From: Erysipelotrichaceae bacterium
Lineage (GTDB): Bacteria > Bacillota_I > Bacilli_A > Erysipelotrichales > Erysipelotrichaceae
Reading direction: 5' to 3'
Length of the DNA stretch: 7,243 nucleotides
NCBI GenBank assembly: GCA_024709285.1
Contig: JANJWY010000150.1
Coordinates: 1-7,243 of the forward strand
A program made the position numbers and the translations under genes. Below, piece after piece: positions 5,689-7,243 of this stretch (positions are counted from its first letter, which is position 1; each line of letters begins with the position of its first letter). Under the pieces are notes generated by a model that saw only the letters and a list, made by a program, of their open reading frames with translations, did not search any database and was not told the origin of the DNA.

Positions 5689-6054
5689 GTGAGAATCCAG
5701 GAAAGAATCGATAAAGTCAAAGTGTATCTTCCTGCGTTGTTTCTGGCATTGAAACACAAAGACACACCTTTATTGGCAAAAGCTATCGCAACTTTTGCCC
5801 TGATATATGCGATATCTCCGATCGATCTGATTCCGGATGTCATTCCGGTCATCGGCTATTTGGATGATTTGCTGATATTACCTATCCTGATTACCTTATG
5901 TGTCAAACTGATACCTAAAGCAGTCATGGAAGAATGTGTGACTAAGGCGAAAGATATTGAATTACCGAAAGGTAAGTGGATTCATGCCATTCCCATATTG
6001 GTGATTTGGGTATTATTAGTTGTTTGGATATTGAGATGGCTTAATTGGATATAA
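5689..6054 (+). CDS. DUF1232 (YkvA family) small membrane protein
   Basis: This encodes 121 residues from GTG 5689, with AGGA at 5677-5680 placed 8 nt upstream. No ATG start fits: the only upstream in-frame ATGs (from 5617) lie deep in the DUF2087 gene. The family signature is clear: LALKHKDTPLLAKA (19-32), YAISPIDLIPDVIPVIGYLD (40-59) and DLLILPILI (60-68). A further hydrophobic segment at about 99-118 ends the protein (WVLLVVWILRW). The topology is probably a hydrophobic hairpin around the SPIDLIPD motif plus a C-terminal anchor. Function of the family is unknown. The gene is separated from DUF2087 by one base, and its frame is open upstream into the DUF2087 gene, so a two-domain fusion is one small indel away. 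The next gene starts 12 nt after the stop. Confidence 0.87.
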   Translation: MRIQERIDKVKVYLPALFLALKHKDTPLLAKAIATFALIYAISPIDLIPDVIPVIGYLDDLLILPILITLCVKLIPKAVMEECVTKAKDIELPKGKWIHAIPILVIWVLLVVWILRWLNWI

Positions 6055-6066
6055 GAGGAAACATTC

Positions 6067-6738
6067 ATGACAAATGATCAGCTTCGAATCATCGAAGAAC
6101 TTAAGCTTGAATTTGCGGTTTTGAGGGAAATAAAACGATTTACAACCTCAGAAGTTCGGAAGATCTCCGCAAAAACATTTAAAAAGCTGCCCAAGGACCA
6201 ACATAGGGTGTTGGATTTGTGTGAGAAATTACTAGAACTGCGCATTTGGGAAATGACGATCACAGCTTTTGATTGGGCTTATCGGATGAGAAAAGATTAT
6301 GACGAATCAACTTTCGAAGTGTTTGATGATTGGATGCACCGATTTATCGTCGATTGGTGGGATTGTGATGATTTCTGTACCCATGCTTTTGGGGAATTGA
6401 TGATCAAATATCCCCAGCTGTTAGTTCGATCGCTTGACTGGTGTGAACATGAGAATTTTGCCGTCCGCCGTTGTGCTGCAGTCATCTTGATTTTACCGAT
6501 CAAAAGGAAGGTCGAACTGACTGTCGATCCCTTCGAAATTTGTGAGCGGCTTAAAAATGATCCGCATTATCTGGTGCTGAAAGGATATGGCTGGATGTTA
6601 AAAGTATTATCAAGTATGCAATATGATGAAGTGCTGAACTATCTGGAATCAAATCAATCAGCAATGCCACGAATTGCCTTTCGCTACGCACTTGAAAAAA
6701 TGAAAATAAGTGATCGGCGAAAATTAATGAATCAGTGA
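6067..6738 (+). CDS. AlkD-like DNA alkylation repair protein (HEAT-like DNA glycosylase)
   Basis: This encodes 223 residues, near the usual 220-240 of AlkD. AAGAGGAA at 6053-6060 precedes ATG 6067. The protein is all-helical, as expected of HEAT-like repeats. DWWDCDDFCTHAFGEL (96-111) matches the AlkD WDxxD region: W98 and D102 have the spacing of B. cereus AlkD W109 and D113. VRRCAAVILIL (133-143) provides the conserved arginines (R134, R135), and KGYGWMLK (172-179) gives W176, at the same distance from D102 as W187 from D113. The catalytic set therefore looks intact. AlkD enzymes excise cationic N3- and N7-alkylated purines without base flipping, and relatives protect producers of bulky alkylating antibiotics. 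Its place in a run of modification enzymes fits damage tolerance, but that link is inference. The stop codon overlaps the next promoter. Confidence 0.88.
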   Translation: MTNDQLRIIEELKLEFAVLREIKRFTTSEVRKISAKTFKKLPKDQHRVLDLCEKLLELRIWEMTITAFDWAYRMRKDYDESTFEVFDDWMHRFIVDWWDCDDFCTHAFGELMIKYPQLLVRSLDWCEHENFAVRRCAAVILILPIKRKVELTVDPFEICERLKNDPHYLVLKGYGWMLKVLSSMQYDEVLNYLESNQSAMPRIAFRYALEKMKISDRRKLMNQ

Positions 6739-6744
6739 TATAAT
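6736..6744 (+). promoter_or_regulatory. Putative extended -10 promoter for the flavodoxin gene
   Basis: TGATATAAT combines TGn with a perfect TATAAT at 6739-6744, and its TGA is the stop codon of the AlkD-like gene. No good -35 is seen, which is tolerable for extended -10 promoters. The start would fall near 6751, leaving only a short leader before AGAGGG at 6755-6760. Confidence 0.55.
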
Positions 6745-6766
6745 TAGAAATCGAAGAGGGAACATG

Positions 6767-7243
6767 ATGAAAACACTCGTACTCTATTATTCGTTTGAAG
6801 GGAATACAAAGGTTATTGCTGAAGTAATTGCACAGACCCTGAACACATCGATCATGCGGATACATCCGGCAAAAGATCTGACATCTACCGGATTCAGTAA
6901 GTATGTTTGGGGTGGCGGACAAGTCGTTATGGGTATCAAACCGAAACTCGAACCCATCGGAATTAACTTGGACGAGTTCGATGTAGTCTTTTTAGGTTCG
7001 CCGATTTGGGCGGGCACGTATGCTCCCCCGATTAAAACACTATTGGAAGACGGTATTCTGAAAAACAAGAAAATATTTTACTTCTATACACATGAAGGCG
7101 GATCGCAAAACGCCCAGCGACGGGCAGAATCGGTAATATCCAAGTATAACCATTTTATGTCCGCCGCCGGATTTCTCGATGTACTCAAGAATCCGGAACC
7201 AAACAGGAAACTGGCTCAAGATTGGGCACTGGCGTGTATGTCG
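6767..7243 (+). CDS. Flavodoxin (3' end beyond window)
   Basis: The frame is open from ATG 6767 to the window edge, giving 159 residues with no stop yet. ATG 6767 is preferred over the adjacent ATG 6764 because AGAGGG at 6755-6760 is then 6 nt away instead of 3. The N-terminal strand and phosphate loop TLVLYYSFEGNTK (3-15) is the FMN-binding motif of short-chain flavodoxins. FDVVFLGSPIWAGTYAPPI (71-89) is the second FMN loop, where W81 would stack on the isoalloxazine ring. IFYFYTHEGGSQ (103-114) is the third. The protein would act as a cytoplasmic one- or two-electron carrier or a small flavin-dependent reductase; partners are not evident. It follows the AlkD-like gene by 28 nt, with its own probable promoter. 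Confidence 0.9.
   Translation, partial: MKTLVLYYSFEGNTKVIAEVIAQTLNTSIMRIHPAKDLTSTGFSKYVWGGGQVVMGIKPKLEPIGINLDEFDVVFLGSPIWAGTYAPPIKTLLEDGILKNKKIFYFYTHEGGSQNAQRRAESVISKYNHFMSAAGFLDVLKNPEPNRKLAQDWALACMS

Noticed and set aside
1..7243. CRISPR array, tRNA or rRNA gene, insertion sequence or attachment site.
   Set aside because: No regularly spaced repeats, cloverleaf-like segments, transposase motifs or terminal inverted repeats were seen; nearly all the DNA is accounted for by protein genes.

Overview
The window reads as a moderately AT-rich Firmicutes (Bacillota) chromosome segment. Every gene is on the + strand, Shine-Dalgarno sites are strong (AAGGAGG, GGAGG, AGAGG), promoters look SigA-like, intrinsic terminators have U-tracts, and TGA works as a stop. 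The gene families (NimA-like flavoprotein, DUF4256, DUF3795, DUF2087, DUF1232, ANT(6), AlkD-like, small flavodoxin) are typical of Clostridia, Bacilli and Erysipelotrichia. I cannot resolve the genus.

Layout. Bases 1-152 hold the C-terminal end of a small membrane protein, closed by a clear intrinsic terminator (201-237). A promoter near 257-284 drives a lone 146-residue, five-helix membrane protein (356-796) of unknown function, followed by a second terminator (832-863). A TATAAT box at 901 then begins a run of ten tightly packed co-directional genes ending at 6738. In order they are a DUF4256 protein, a NimA-like FMN split-barrel protein, an HSL-type esterase, a cysteine-rich DUF3795 protein, a GNAT acetyltransferase, an APH-fold kinase, an ANT(6)-type nucleotidyltransferase, a DUF2087 winged-helix-like protein, a DUF1232/YkvA membrane protein and an AlkD-like DNA glycosylase. 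A flavodoxin follows from its own extended -10 promoter and runs off the right edge.

How the genes may work together. Gaps in the ten-gene run are 1-61 nt, or overlaps, and I see no terminator inside, so one transcript is plausible. The predicted activities lean towards small-molecule modification and damage tolerance: nitro or flavin chemistry, ester hydrolysis, acetyl, phospho and adenylyl transfer, and alkylated-base excision. A detoxification or antibiotic-tolerance island is therefore a reasonable inference, but not proven. It could equally be a loose collection of accessory genes.

Points that most deserve a second look are: (1) GNAT, APH and ANT(6) genes in succession, the same three enzyme folds as the classical sat4/aph(3')/ant(6) resistance cluster; (2) a perfect 10-bp tandem duplication near the end of the DUF2087 gene, where loss of one copy would fuse it in frame to the downstream DUF1232 gene; (3) an 11-codon minicistron that exactly bridges the esterase stop and the DUF3795 start.
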